Shown: positions 34,454-44,038, counted from the first letter of the stretch. The stretch is DNA of 64,000 bases from Alphaproteobacteria bacterium (GCA_015062385.1 SUUT01000001.1:159388-223387); one strand, 5' to 3'. The notes: a model not told the origin generated them from the letters alone. Program-made: numbers and translations.

Positions 34454-34619
34454 AATTCGTAAATTTAATGCAAAAAAATTACGGGCATATAAAAAAGAAT
34501 TTGAACAACTTTTACAGCAAATTAACATTAACTATGACAAATTAAAAACCGATTATCAAGATGCACATAAAGAATTTTCAACCTTTGCATTTTGGGAAAA
34601 GTATTTAGAATTAAAATAA
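34449..34619 (+). pseudogene. Frame-shifted C-terminal tail of the GlfT2-like protein
   Basis: From codon TGT at 34449 a frame open for 56 codons reads as helical protein (RAYKKEFEQLLQQI, ending FWEKYLELK). If the five-A tract at 34444-34448 had four A, the glycosyltransferase would continue without a stop into this tail and end at 34619, 12 bases before the next gene. That is the expected C-terminal helix region for the family. It may be a sequencing indel, a slippage-based switch or a real truncation. Confidence 0.65.
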
Positions 34620-34630
34620 AAGGATATATA

Positions 34631-37093
34631 ATGATAAACACCGTATTAACAAAAATTTCAGCCGACAAATGCTGTGGCTGTGGCGTATGCTTTAACAAAT
34701 GCCCAACAAAAGCCATTTCAATGAAATCGGATACAGACGGATTTTTGTATCCTGTTATTGATAACAAAAAATGTATTAACTGCGGTTTATGTGTCAAATC
34801 TTGTCCTGTTTTTCAACCAACACATACCAACACAAAAAATCCGGAATGTTATGCTGCAATGGCTCCGGATGAATTACGTCTTAAAAGCTCATCCGGAGGT
34901 TTGTTTTCTTTATTTGCAGAACATATTTTAGATAACGGGGGTTGTGTTTGTGGGGCAGCTTTTAAACCGGATTGGTCAGTCCATCATATTATTATTGATT
35001 CCAAAGAAGATTTGGAAAAATTACGAGGCTCAAAATACGTTCAAAGCGATACTGAAAACGTATACCAAGAAATAAAACAACGTTTGAAAAAACAACAACC
35101 TGTTTTATTTTCAGGAACACCTTGCCAGGTTGCCGGCTTGTATAAATTTTTAGAAAAACCGTCTGATATGTTATTGACCATTGAAATTGTTTGTCACGGG
35201 ACTCCTTCTCCGGCTGTTTGGCAACAGTATCTTAAAGAATATAATGCTGAAATTGAAACGGTCAGTTTTCGGGACAAGTCCATTTTTCAATGGGCAACAA
35301 CCATGAATATTTTATTTAAAAATAAAAATGAAGTTCATTTATTACCAGAAGATGACCCATATTTCAAAGCATTTTTACCAAACATTTCATTACGCAAATC
35401 ATGTGGCAGTTGTCCATTTGCAACATTACCCCGTCAAGCGGATATTACACTGGCCGATTTTTGGGGGATTGAAAAATTCAACCCACAACTCAATGACAAG
35501 ATGGGTACATCATTAATTTTAACAAACACAGAAAAAGGCAGAAAATATTTTGAATTGGTTCAACCGAAAAAAACACATACTGTTCCGATTGAATATGCAT
35601 TAAATAGTCCTAATTATCCACTCAAAAAACCATCTCCTCTCCATCCTAAAAGAAAACTGTTTTTTGAATTAAGAAAAAAATACAGTATTGCTGACTCTGT
35701 TCGGTTTATTCGGGAAAATGCTTGTGATGTTGCCGTTTTAAATTTTGCCCGTTACACTAATTACGGGGGTATATTAACCGCTTGGTCTGTTCATAATGCC
35801 GTTAAAAGATTAGGATATTATGTAAAAACAATTGATTTTGTCTGTGATGCCATTCAAAATATTCGCAAAAAAAATAATTTTTTGCATAATGGGCAACCTT
35901 TAATTGCGAATGCTTTTAAAAAATACTTTGATTGGACGGATGAATGCCACAATTACTTTGATTTAAAAAATTTAAATAACAAGGCAAATACGTTCATTAT
36001 TGGTAGCGACCAAGTATGGCGTCATGGCGGGGAACATTTATGGCTATGGCACACGCTGAAACACCATAGACATCGGGGCATTTATTTTGGTTCTTTTGCA
36101 AATAACTCCAAAAAACTGATTTCATATGCCGCCAGTTTCGGTGTTGATAAATTTGAGGGGAACAATATCATTACAGAATTAACACGCCATCATTTAAAAC
36201 GCTTTGATAATATTTCCGTTCGGGAACGAACCGGTATAGATATTTGCAAAAACACTTTTGGAGTAGAAGCAACACAAACGTTAGAACCTGTCTTTTTAAA
36301 CACGCCGGAAGATTGGCAATTACTGATTGATGACTCTACCGCTCAATTACCAAAACAGAAGTATATTGCTTATTACATACTGGACAAAAATCAAAAAAAA
36401 GAACAGCTGTTAAAAGAAGTTTGTGCAGACTTAAACATGGAAGCTATTGATTTAAGTAATGATTTAACCCGTCCGGTTAATGATTTTCTTAAATATTTGG
36501 CAAATGCTGAATTTGTTGTGACAGATAGTTTTCACGGATGTTGCTTTGCCACTATTTTTAAAAGAAAATTTATCGGTATTATTAACTCTCAACGAGGAGC
36601 AACTCGCTTTGAACTGTTTCAAAAGTTCGGCTTATCTCATCGGATAATCAGCCAACCGACAGCTTACGCTGCTAACAAATCCGCATTATTAAAAGAAATT
36701 GATTTTTCAAAAGCATATCAGGTTATTGAAAAAGAAAAAGAATTTTCGCTTAATTGGTTATCAGAAGCATTAAAAGCCCCTAAACAAAAACAATATACTG
36801 AAAACGAAAACTTTTTAGCAACCTATTTTGATGATACCGAAAATGAAATTAACGGTTTACGGGTTCAAATTGGCGAATTGCAACAAGCACTGCTAACACC
36901 ACAAAAACAACAAGACATCAATCAAACGCTTCATTTGCTTCTTCACAAAGACAAGTTAATGAGACGATATCGGAAATATAAAATTTTATCCAAAATTACT
37001 TTTGGTAATAAAAGAAAGCACTATATACAAAAATACCGTTTATTAAGAGAAGATGTCAAAAAATTACGAAAATTACAACGAACAGGTATTTAA
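34631..37093 (+). CDS. Ferredoxin/FrhB-like and polysaccharide pyruvyltransferase fusion, 820 aa
   Basis: Two 4Fe-4S motifs open the protein (CCGCGVCFNKCP and CINCGLCVKSCP), followed by an F420-dehydrogenase beta-subunit (FrhB) type domain to about residue 330 (SSSGGLFSLFAEHIL, LFSGTPCQVAGLY). From about residue 365 comes a polysaccharide pyruvyltransferase-type domain (NYGGILTAWSVHNA, IIGSDQVWR, VVTDSFHGCCFA). The end is coiled. Fusions of this kind occur in surface-polysaccharide clusters, where they may transfer or reduce pyruvyl groups, but the reaction is not established. ATG 34631 is chosen because AAAGGATATATA precedes it. Confidence 0.8.
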   Translation: MINTVLTKISADKCCGCGVCFNKCPTKAISMKSDTDGFLYPVIDNKKCINCGLCVKSCPVFQPTHTNTKNPECYAAMAPDELRLKSSSGGLFSLFAEHILDNGGCVCGAAFKPDWSVHHIIIDSKEDLEKLRGSKYVQSDTENVYQEIKQRLKKQQPVLFSGTPCQVAGLYKFLEKPSDMLLTIEIVCHGTPSPAVWQQYLKEYNAEIETVSFRDKSIFQWATTMNILFKNKNEVHLLPEDDPYFKAFLPNISLRKSCGSCPFATLPRQADITLADFWGIEKFNPQLNDKMGTSLILTNTEKGRKYFELVQPKKTHTVPIEYALNSPNYPLKKPSPLHPKRKLFFELRKKYSIADSVRFIRENACDVAVLNFARYTNYGGILTAWSVHNAVKRLGYYVKTIDFVCDAIQNIRKKNNFLHNGQPLIANAFKKYFDWTDECHNYFDLKNLNNKANTFIIGSDQVWRHGGEHLWLWHTLKHHRHRGIYFGSFANNSKKLISYAASFGVDKFEGNNIITELTRHHLKRFDNISVRERTGIDICKNTFGVEATQTLEPVFLNTPEDWQLLIDDSTAQLPKQKYIAYYILDKNQKKEQLLKEVCADLNMEAIDLSNDLTRPVNDFLKYLANAEFVVTDSFHGCCFATIFKRKFIGIINSQRGATRFELFQKFGLSHRIISQPTAYAANKSALLKEIDFSKAYQVIEKEKEFSLNWLSEALKAPKQKQYTENENFLATYFDDTENEINGLRVQIGELQQALLTPQKQQDINQTLHLLLHKDKLMRRYRKYKILSKITFGNKRKHYIQKYRLLREDVKKLRKLQRTGI

Positions 37094-37858
37094 ATGACAA
37101 ACGGGATTGTTTTTGACATTAAAGAATTTGCATTAAATGACGGACCGGGGATTCGGGTAACAGTCTTTTTAAAAGGCTGTCCGTTAAAATGCAAATGGTG
37201 TCACAATCCCGAAAGTCAAAAACACCAACCGGAAATAAATCAAAAAACAAATAGATTATGCGGTAAAATATATACGCCGAGTGAATTAGCAGAACATCTT
37301 CGTCAATTTCAAGATGTCTATAACCTTTCAGATGGTGGTATTACTTTTTCAGGTGGCGAACCGACACTTCAAACTGATTTTTTAATAGAAACATTATCAT
37401 TATTGCCTGATATTCACACAACCTTAGATACCTGCGGTCAGTGTCAAAGTGATAAATTTTTAAAAATTGCACAAGCCGTTAATCTGGTTTACTTTGATTT
37501 AAAATTGGCCGATGACACCCTCCATCAAAAATATACAGGTATATCTAATCGGTTAATTTTAGAAAATTTAAAAATGTTAGATGAATATAACATCCCGTTG
37601 CATATTCGCATACCGCTCATTCCGACAATTACGGATACAGCAGATAATTTAAATGGATTGTTCAATATTATCAAATCACTTAAACACCCACCAATCCGCA
37701 TTGATTTACTCCCTTATAATATTTGTGCCGGCGGTAAATATAAAAATTATGGGATGACATACGAATTAACAACCATTCCGAATGAACCAAATCAGATAAA
37801 TGTTCAGCATTTTTACGAACAACTGACACAAAATAATTTTAATGTTATGAAAGGATAA
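37094..37858 (+). CDS. Glycyl-radical-enzyme activating enzyme (radical SAM)
   Basis: Radical SAM enzymes of this class use a 4Fe-4S cluster and S-adenosylmethionine to abstract hydrogen from the Gly of a partner enzyme. CPLKCKWC gives the C-x3-C-x2-C cluster motif and SGGEPTLQTDF the SAM-binding GGE. At 254 residues with no eight-iron ferredoxin insert, it resembles the pyruvate formate-lyase activase rather than the longer activases of dehydratases. It begins on the base after the upstream stop and ends four bases before its likely substrate, the glycyl radical enzyme. Confidence 0.92.
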   Translation: MTNGIVFDIKEFALNDGPGIRVTVFLKGCPLKCKWCHNPESQKHQPEINQKTNRLCGKIYTPSELAEHLRQFQDVYNLSDGGITFSGGEPTLQTDFLIETLSLLPDIHTTLDTCGQCQSDKFLKIAQAVNLVYFDLKLADDTLHQKYTGISNRLILENLKMLDEYNIPLHIRIPLIPTITDTADNLNGLFNIIKSLKHPPIRIDLLPYNICAGGKYKNYGMTYELTTIPNEPNQINVQHFYEQLTQNNFNVMKG

Positions 37859-37862
37859 TTAC

Positions 37863-39953
37863 ATGTTTTCAGAACGCCTCTCTCAATTAAGAGATTTTAC
37901 ACAACAACGTCAATATCAACAGTTCAGAACAGAAATTGATAATCACTATACCAAGTTATTAGATAAAGCCGGTTACAATTTTGCACAACGTTCAGCTTTT
38001 ATCTTAAAAGAAATGTGTCAAACAGAAGATGCGGTTGTTTTCCCTGATGAACGCATTGCTTTTGTCAGGACCAAAAAAAATATTCCATTCTATTTTAAAC
38101 CTAAAAACGTTGAAAAGGAATTCGGCAAGAAAAAAGGGATTATGTATGACACATACCATAATATTTGTCCGGATTATGAAATTTTACTCACACAGGGATT
38201 GGAAAAATTAAGAGAAAATGCCTTATCTGAACGAAAAAAAACAAAAAAACGAGCAGAAAAAATATTTTTAGATTCTATTGCTTCATCCATTTTAGCTGTT
38301 TTACAACTCGCTGAAAAATATCATAAAGCGGCTCTTATTGCCAACAATCAGGAAGTTGCCGATTTATTTAATCGTGTTCCCCGTTATCCGGCACAAACAT
38401 TTCACGAGGGTTTGCAAGCCATTCGTTTTGTGTCCGCTGCTCTATATTTAGCCGATACATATCAACTTGGTTTTGGCCGAATGGATCAATATTTATATCC
38501 TTTATATGAAAACGATATAAAAACAGGTAAAATTTCTCGTGAAGAAGCCAAAGAATTACTAGCCGAATTCTTTATTTCTTTAAACAAAGATACCGATTTG
38601 TATCGGGGCGTGCAACAAGGTGATAACGGACAAAGTGTGATGTTAGGCGGTTGCAAACCCTCAGACGGCACATCTGCCGTTAATGATTTGACATATCTCA
38701 TTTTAGAGGTTTCAAAAGATCTTAAATTGATTGATCCTAAAATTAATTTACGCATTGATTCCAATACTCCTGATGATTTATTAGAATTAGGTTGTGAATT
38801 AACAAAGTGTGGACTGGGATTTCCACAATACAGCAATGATGAAGTTGTTATTCCGGCACTTGTAAAAAAAGGGTATTCTCTTGAAGATGCTCGCAATTAT
38901 ACCGTTGCCGCCTGTTGGGAATTTATTATTCCGGGGAAAGGAATGGATGTTGTTAATCAAGGGGCTGTATCTTTCCCTTATGCGGTTGATTTTGCCTTTG
39001 AAAAATGTATGAAAAAAGGAAATTCTTTTAATGTTGACAGTTTCAGAAAACAAATTAAACAAAGCATCAAAGAACAAGTTAAAAATATTCTTTTAAAACG
39101 GGACATTCGCACTCTACCCTGCCCATTTGCTTCTGTATTTTTTCATAATACCATTCAACAAAGAAAAGATGCCTCTCAATGTGCAAAATATAATAATATC
39201 GGTATTCATGGAGCAGGCTCTGCAAATGGAGCAGATGCTTTAATTGCCATTTTAAAAACATTTGAAACAAAAGGATTTAGCGGTTTAAAAGAATTATTAA
39301 CGGCTAAAAATGCCAATTTTAAGGGCTACGAACAATTACGAACATATTTACAGGATGAAATGCCAAAAGTTGGCAATGCAAATACCGAAGTTGACAATGA
39401 ATTAAAATTTTTATTTGATTGTTTTGCCGACGTTGCTGATGAATTGTCCAACAAACACAAAAAAATCAGAGCCGGTAGTGGTTCTGCCATGTTTTATGTT
39501 TGGTTAGTTGATCCGAATATGACATGGGCATTTGAACCAAAAGTAAACGCAACGGCAGACGGTCGTTTATCCGGAGAAGCCTTATCAACCAGTTTAGCCC
39601 CCTCACATGGCATAAAAGTAAACGGCGTTTTAAGTGTTTTAAAATCATATTCTGTTATTGATTATAGCCGTATTATGAATGGCGGACCGATTACCATTGA
39701 ATTATCGCCCTCTGTTTTTCATTCTGAAGACGGAATAAAAAAACTGGCACAACTCATTAAATATTTTGTAAAAGTCGGCAATCAACAACTTCAACTAAAC
39801 GTTTTGGATGCTTCTGTTTTGGAAGAAGCCATTGCACATCCGGAAAAACACCGAAATTTAATTGTTCGTGTTTGGGGGTGGAGTGGTTATTTTACTGAAT
39901 TGGCTCCGGTTTATCAACAACACGTTCTTAACAGACATAAATATACTCTATAA
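37863..39953 (+). CDS. Glycyl radical enzyme of unknown substrate, 696 aa
   Basis: The pyruvate formate-lyase fold is shown by FNRVPRYPAQTFHEGLQAI, the central NLRIDSNTPDDLLELG and the C-terminal glycyl loop VRVWGWSGYF (radical Gly672). The active site is AACWEF with Cys351 and Glu353. Pyruvate formate-lyase has Cys-Cys instead, so Cys-x-Glu suggests a dehydratase, lyase or decarboxylase type. In known families the radical loop usually reads RVSGY or RVAGY; WGW is unusual. About 100 residues are missing compared with many of the family. Its activase is directly upstream. The operon of sugar transferases suggests action on a glycan precursor, though fermentation is also possible. Confidence 0.88.
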   Translation: MFSERLSQLRDFTQQRQYQQFRTEIDNHYTKLLDKAGYNFAQRSAFILKEMCQTEDAVVFPDERIAFVRTKKNIPFYFKPKNVEKEFGKKKGIMYDTYHNICPDYEILLTQGLEKLRENALSERKKTKKRAEKIFLDSIASSILAVLQLAEKYHKAALIANNQEVADLFNRVPRYPAQTFHEGLQAIRFVSAALYLADTYQLGFGRMDQYLYPLYENDIKTGKISREEAKELLAEFFISLNKDTDLYRGVQQGDNGQSVMLGGCKPSDGTSAVNDLTYLILEVSKDLKLIDPKINLRIDSNTPDDLLELGCELTKCGLGFPQYSNDEVVIPALVKKGYSLEDARNYTVAACWEFIIPGKGMDVVNQGAVSFPYAVDFAFEKCMKKGNSFNVDSFRKQIKQSIKEQVKNILLKRDIRTLPCPFASVFFHNTIQQRKDASQCAKYNNIGIHGAGSANGADALIAILKTFETKGFSGLKELLTAKNANFKGYEQLRTYLQDEMPKVGNANTEVDNELKFLFDCFADVADELSNKHKKIRAGSGSAMFYVWLVDPNMTWAFEPKVNATADGRLSGEALSTSLAPSHGIKVNGVLSVLKSYSVIDYSRIMNGGPITIELSPSVFHSEDGIKKLAQLIKYFVKVGNQQLQLNVLDASVLEEAIAHPEKHRNLIVRVWGWSGYFTELAPVYQQHVLNRHKYTL

Positions 39954-39964
39954 TTTGTTCAAAC

Positions 39965-39993
39965 AGGTACATTCTGTTAAGCGGGATGTACCT
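39965..39993 (+). terminator. Hairpin after the glycyl radical enzyme gene
   Basis: AGGTACAT (39965-39972) pairs with ATGTACCT (39986-39993), with no T-run right after. It may partly terminate the operon or protect its end. Confidence 0.45.
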
Positions 39994-40054
39994 ACCAAAT
40001 TTTAAAATAGCAATTCTTTAAAACAAAAAAGAATATCAAATCCGTTTGAAGGAA

Positions 40055-40082
40055 TTGACATTTTTTTAAAATACAATAATAT
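40055..40082 (+). promoter_or_regulatory. Possible promoter of the acyltransferase gene
   Basis: Perfect TTGACA (40055-40060) and TAATAT (40077-40082) with 16 bases between, 13 bases before the ATG. The leader would be very short. Confidence 0.5.
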
Positions 40083-40095
40083 TCAATACAAGGAA

Positions 40096-41103
40096 ATGAT
40101 GAAAAAACGATATGAAAACATTGATTTAATGAAAGGAATCATCACAATATTGATGATTACGGCACATGTTATTCAATTTTTCCCAAGCAATCAAACCGGC
40201 TTACGCATTTTTTCCGATTATGTCAATTTAACAACGTTTTCCGGTTTTTTATTTTGCTTTGGATATGCTTGTCAAATAGCTTATTTTCAAAAACAACTTT
40301 TGCCGATTAATCGCATTTTTATTGGTTTTTTAAAAATATTAATTGCTTATTACATTTCAGCATTCGGATTTGAATTACTCTTTTTAAAAATGAACAACAT
40401 CAATACATTGTTGTCTGTTTTATATTTTGAACGCATCAGCGGGTATTCAGAATTTTTACTCAGCTTTGTATTTTTATATTTAACCGTTCTTCTTGGTGGT
40501 AGCGGCATAAAAAAAATACTAACCAACAATCGTACCATTCTTATAACGCTTGCTTGTTCTTTAGCTTTAACATACATTAATTACAAAAAGATATCCGTTC
40601 CGCAATTATCCCCGCTTATCGGACACAAGCAAATTCCATCTTTTCCGATTATACAATATTTCAGTTATTTTGTCATCGGAGCATTTATGGCAAAAAATAA
40701 AATTGTATTTAATAAAAAATTATGCATATTAACGTTCCTTTCCAGTATGGCTTTTATCATTTACTGGTTATTAAAAGATAAATTACCACATCGGTTCCCA
40801 CCCTCACTTTTATGGATTATCGGCGGATATGGATTTATTTACGGCTATTTTCTGTTTTTCGATTGGTTATCAAAAAAACAATTTCCATTAAAATCAACCT
40901 TGTGTTATATCGGTCAAAAAACACTCTCATGTTTAGTCATCAGCAATTTGATTTTATTTATCCTGCCCCATCATATAAAAAAAGAAAGCATAACTCTTCC
41001 TTACTTTACTTTCTGTTTAATAACAAGTTTGTTAATTATCGGCATTTGTATCGGATACAACAAAATCAAAACAATGATTATGAAAATCGTTTATTCCCGA
41101 TAA
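40096..41103 (+). CDS. Acyltransferase-3 family membrane protein
   Basis: This family (OafA/NodX type) adds acetyl or other acyl groups to surface sugars. The start NIDLMKGIITILMITAHVIQF is the hallmark first helix with the catalytic His in ITAHV. About ten hydrophobic helices follow across 335 residues. AAGGAA lies before two adjacent ATGs (40096 and 40099); either may be used. It follows the glycyl radical operon on the same strand, and modification of the same glycan is plausible. It is convergent with the phosphotransferase gene, five bases away. Confidence 0.82.
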   Translation: MMKKRYENIDLMKGIITILMITAHVIQFFPSNQTGLRIFSDYVNLTTFSGFLFCFGYACQIAYFQKQLLPINRIFIGFLKILIAYYISAFGFELLFLKMNNINTLLSVLYFERISGYSEFLLSFVFLYLTVLLGGSGIKKILTNNRTILITLACSLALTYINYKKISVPQLSPLIGHKQIPSFPIIQYFSYFVIGAFMAKNKIVFNKKLCILTFLSSMAFIIYWLLKDKLPHRFPPSLLWIIGGYGFIYGYFLFFDWLSKKQFPLKSTLCYIGQKTLSCLVISNLILFILPHHIKKESITLPYFTFCLITSLLIIGICIGYNKIKTMIMKIVYSR

Positions 41104-41107
41104 AAAT

Positions 41108-41953
41108 TCAATGCATCTTTTCCCACTTTAAAAGATGAGTCCTTAATTGCTTATATTTGTTTTTGACAAGCGGACCAACACCCAGTTCTGCTAAAAGATA
41201 TAATCCCCACAAGACACCCAATCGTTTCATACCGGATAAAGTTTTTCCTGTTTGATTTTCGTAAATACGTTTCATCATATATCTGTCTATCATATTTGTT
41301 TGCGTATGAAAAACATCATAAACTTTTTTGCCATAAGATAAATAATCAAAATCAAAAATACCAACAACACGATTATATTTATCTAAATGAAAATTACCGG
41401 CATGCAAATCTCCATGTAACAATACCGGTTTATTTGTATTAGAAAAGTTTATGAGGAAAGGTTTTATTAAATTTTTTTCCGATGTTGTTCTTAACCATAA
41501 TTGCTCTTTATGTGATTTGAGCGGTAAATGTTTCCATTCTGCCTGCGGAATATCGTGTAAAACATGTAAAAAATCGGCAATCTGCTCCCACACATACTTC
41601 TTATCATTCATTGATATATGCTTCATTATCGCCGAAGCTGTCCATCCGCCGATTTTAGGCGACAAACACATTTTAAGCGGTTGTCCATTAAATTCTCCGT
41701 AAAAAATGTCAAAACGAGGAATATCAATGGGTACACGAGACTGTAAAAAATCAATATTTTTTTGCAAATTTTCCACATCATTTTCCAAAAAATCTCGTCT
41801 AAAAAACCGAACGACAACCGAATCATTAACTAAATAGGTATAATTCTCAAGTCCACCTAATCTTTTCAGCTGAAAAACAGACATCTTCGGATGACAAGAT
41901 TGAATTGCCCTCTTAACATCATCATAATTACAAGAATTTTCCGCTGTTAACAT
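41108..41953 (-). CDS. Aminoglycoside phosphotransferase-like kinase
   Basis: An APH/choline-kinase fold is shown by HGDLHAGNFHLD (catalytic loop, Asp and Asn) and GIFDFDYLSYG (metal-binding Asp) in a protein of 281 residues. The ATG at 41953 is chosen because AAAGG precedes it and the sequence upstream is not family-like. Family members phosphorylate antibiotics, choline, homoserine or sugars; nothing here tells which. Convergent with the acyltransferase gene. Confidence 0.8.
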   Translation of the reverse strand: MLTAENSCNYDDVKRAIQSCHPKMSVFQLKRLGGLENYTYLVNDSVVVRFFRRDFLENDVENLQKNIDFLQSRVPIDIPRFDIFYGEFNGQPLKMCLSPKIGGWTASAIMKHISMNDKKYVWEQIADFLHVLHDIPQAEWKHLPLKSHKEQLWLRTTSEKNLIKPFLINFSNTNKPVLLHGDLHAGNFHLDKYNRVVGIFDFDYLSYGKKVYDVFHTQTNMIDRYMMKRIYENQTGKTLSGMKRLGVLWGLYLLAELGVGPLVKNKYKQLRTHLLKWEKMH

Positions 41954-42129
41954 TAAAATTGACCTTTTTTGTTCTGAATGTAATATAATACCATAAAAAT
42001 CCGAAAAAGTCAAATGACGACAATGACATTCAATTATAATTTTCACTCAGCCAGCTGATTTATCTTGCAATTTAAAGACAAATAAATTAAAATATTTATA
42101 CTTATTTTTTGTGTAAAGGATTATTCGGA

Positions 42130-43872
42130 ATGCTTCATACTTTTTTAACTTCTATCAAATTATGCTGGTTGGCAGCAACAACAAAAACACTTAAAATTAA
42201 ATACTGTTGCCATATTTTATACTTTTTATTTAACGGAATGTGCTTGTTCTTCTCACCATTTGCTTTATCTATGATGGTGAAACAATTAAGTGCCGGACAA
42301 TTTAATTCCGCTCTGAATTGGTTTTATTTTTTAATCGGCGTTATCGGCATTATGATATTAACCCGTGTTTTATGGAGATATAACGTTGAATCTATCGGTC
42401 CCCGCATAACATTGAATCTGCGTCAAATTTATTTTCAAAAACTATTCAAAAAGCCATATCGTTGGCACTTAAACAATTCAGTCGGCTATTTTTCCTCAGC
42501 ATTGGAACGCGTTTGTGCTAATTTGGAAATGTGGTGGGTTAAGGTTCCCAATGATTATTTAACTCATTTAGTCATTGTCAGTTGCTTTTTTATTTATGCA
42601 TTTATTATTTCGCCATGGCTTTTGCTTTATTTTATCTGTACACTAACCGTTTTGGCTTTAATCTGCCGTTTACTTTACGCCAAACGGGTTCATTATGTTT
42701 CGGCTTACACACAATCCAATTTAAAATTCAGCAAATTGTTTATTGATTTTTTATATAATGTTCGCTCGGTAAAAAAAATGAATTTGATTCAATTTGCCGA
42801 TACAAAAATTCAAGAACAATCCGATAAAACAGCCAATAAAGCCGCTCAACTAATGCATTATAACGCTTATCAATGGTGCTTAATGGAAACGTTTTTAAAT
42901 TCGGTCTTTTTAATTCCAATCGGATATTACTTATACCAATATACACAAACAAAAACAGGACTTGATATTGTTGTGATGATTACGGCCATTCAACCACAAA
43001 TCGGTCAAGCCGGACGATTAATGATGCATTTTATGCATGATAATGCAAAAGTATTAACGGAATATGCTTGTCTTTCTGAGTATTTAGGTGAAACAAATCT
43101 TTCCGAAACAACAAATTCCGAAAAACAACACTGGCAAAAAATAACATTTGAGAACACTTTTTTCCAATTTGAAAAAGATGGCCATATTTTTTATCATCAG
43201 GTTCCTTTTTTTGAAATTAAAAAAGGCGATCATATTGCTGTCACGGGAAAATCCGGCTCAGGAAAATCAACATTCCTGAATCTGTTAACCGGTCAATTCC
43301 CATTTCAAAAAGGCTCTGTTTGTATAAACACAACACAGTATTCGGAAATACCGGCTTCGTTTTGTGATAAAAATATTGCTTATATTTCCCAAGACGTGGA
43401 ACTATTCAATATGTCTTTTTATGATAATATTGTAATGGGACAAAACATATCTGCAAAAAAATTCAATAAAATCATCAACGGATGTCAGTTAACCGAACTA
43501 TTGGAACGCTTAAACGGCAATATTCACGCAGATTTGGGTGAAAAGGGATTAAAAGTTTCAGCCGGAGAAAAACAACGTATTAATTTAGCTCGTGGGTTAC
43601 TACTGAATCGGGATATTTTGGTTTTAGATGAAATTACTGCCAATTTAGATCCGGCAACAACTCAAAAAATATGGGAATTTATTTTTACGGAATATCAACA
43701 TAAAACCATTGTTGCCGTCTCGCATGAAAAAGAATTACTGAATCACGTTTCCCGTCGGTTGGAATTTAAAAACGGATATGGTACGGAAAAAAAACATCAT
43801 CCATCCGTATCTAATCAGCACAACTCGAAAAAAACAAAAAAAATGATTGACACACATCAAAAAAACAACTAA
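42130..43872 (+). CDS. ABC transporter, fused permease and ATPase, 580 aa
   Basis: Six helices fill the first 310 residues. The nucleotide-binding domain has Walker A GKSGSGKST, signature VSAGEKQRINLARG (the usual LSGG is SAGE here), Walker B DILVLDEITANLD and H-loop VSHEKE. The half-transporter probably works as a homodimeric exporter. ATG 42130 is chosen because AAAGGATTATTCGG precedes it, over a TTG at 42109. The extreme C-terminus overlaps the promoter of the next unit (43847-43875). The cargo is unknown. Confidence 0.88.
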   Translation: MLHTFLTSIKLCWLAATTKTLKIKYCCHILYFLFNGMCLFFSPFALSMMVKQLSAGQFNSALNWFYFLIGVIGIMILTRVLWRYNVESIGPRITLNLRQIYFQKLFKKPYRWHLNNSVGYFSSALERVCANLEMWWVKVPNDYLTHLVIVSCFFIYAFIISPWLLLYFICTLTVLALICRLLYAKRVHYVSAYTQSNLKFSKLFIDFLYNVRSVKKMNLIQFADTKIQEQSDKTANKAAQLMHYNAYQWCLMETFLNSVFLIPIGYYLYQYTQTKTGLDIVVMITAIQPQIGQAGRLMMHFMHDNAKVLTEYACLSEYLGETNLSETTNSEKQHWQKITFENTFFQFEKDGHIFYHQVPFFEIKKGDHIAVTGKSGSGKSTFLNLLTGQFPFQKGSVCINTTQYSEIPASFCDKNIAYISQDVELFNMSFYDNIVMGQNISAKKFNKIINGCQLTELLERLNGNIHADLGEKGLKVSAGEKQRINLARGLLLNRDILVLDEITANLDPATTQKIWEFIFTEYQHKTIVAVSHEKELLNHVSRRLEFKNGYGTEKKHHPSVSNQHNSKKTKKMIDTHQKNN

Positions 43873-43875
43873 AAT
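43847..43875 (+). promoter_or_regulatory. Promoter of the leader-GNAT-deacylase-Nudix operon
   Basis: Perfect TTGACA (43847-43852), 17 bases, TAAAAT (43870-43875). It overlaps the last codons of the ABC transporter gene. The leader ORF begins 22 bases after the -10. Confidence 0.75.
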
Positions 43876-43897
43876 AATTTTTAATGAAAGGATTTTT

Positions 43898-43960
43898 ATG
43901 TTAAATATTTTTAATAAACAGACTAAATCTAAACGTACGGAACGAAAGTTCCCGTCGTAG
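43898..43960 (+). CDS. 20-aa Lys/Arg-rich leader peptide
   Basis: ATG to TAG encodes MLNIFNKQTKSKRTERKFPS. AAAGGA stands well placed before the ATG, so it is likely to be translated. Lys and Arg codons are clustered near the end (AAA, CGT, CGA, AAG). The last codons form element 1 and part of element 2 of the attenuator-like structure at 43939-44038. Confidence 0.6.
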   Translation: MLNIFNKQTKSKRTERKFPS

Positions 43961-44038
43961 TCGTTTATTTTATTAACAAAACACAAAAATCAAAAATAAA
44001 CAAAAGCGAAAACGGGAAAGTAAAGTCCCGTTTTTTTT
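43939..44038 (+). promoter_or_regulatory. Transcription attenuator
   Basis: Four pairing elements are visible. 1:2 is GGAAC (43939-43943) with GTTCC (43948-43952) around a GAAA tetraloop. 2:3 is TTCCCGT (43949-43955) with its perfect complement ACGGGAA (44012-44018). 3:4 is the terminator AAAACGGGA with TCCCGTTTT (44009-44034) plus a T-run to 44038. A ribosome stalled on the Arg/Lys codons would cover element 1, allow 2:3 and prevent the terminator. The pairings are seen; the stalling signal is inferred. Confidence 0.6.

Noticed and set aside
38486..39077. Minus-strand frames of 92 and 136 codons inside the glycyl radical enzyme gene
   Set aside because: The glycyl radical enzyme is certain; the frames resemble no protein and have no upstream signals.
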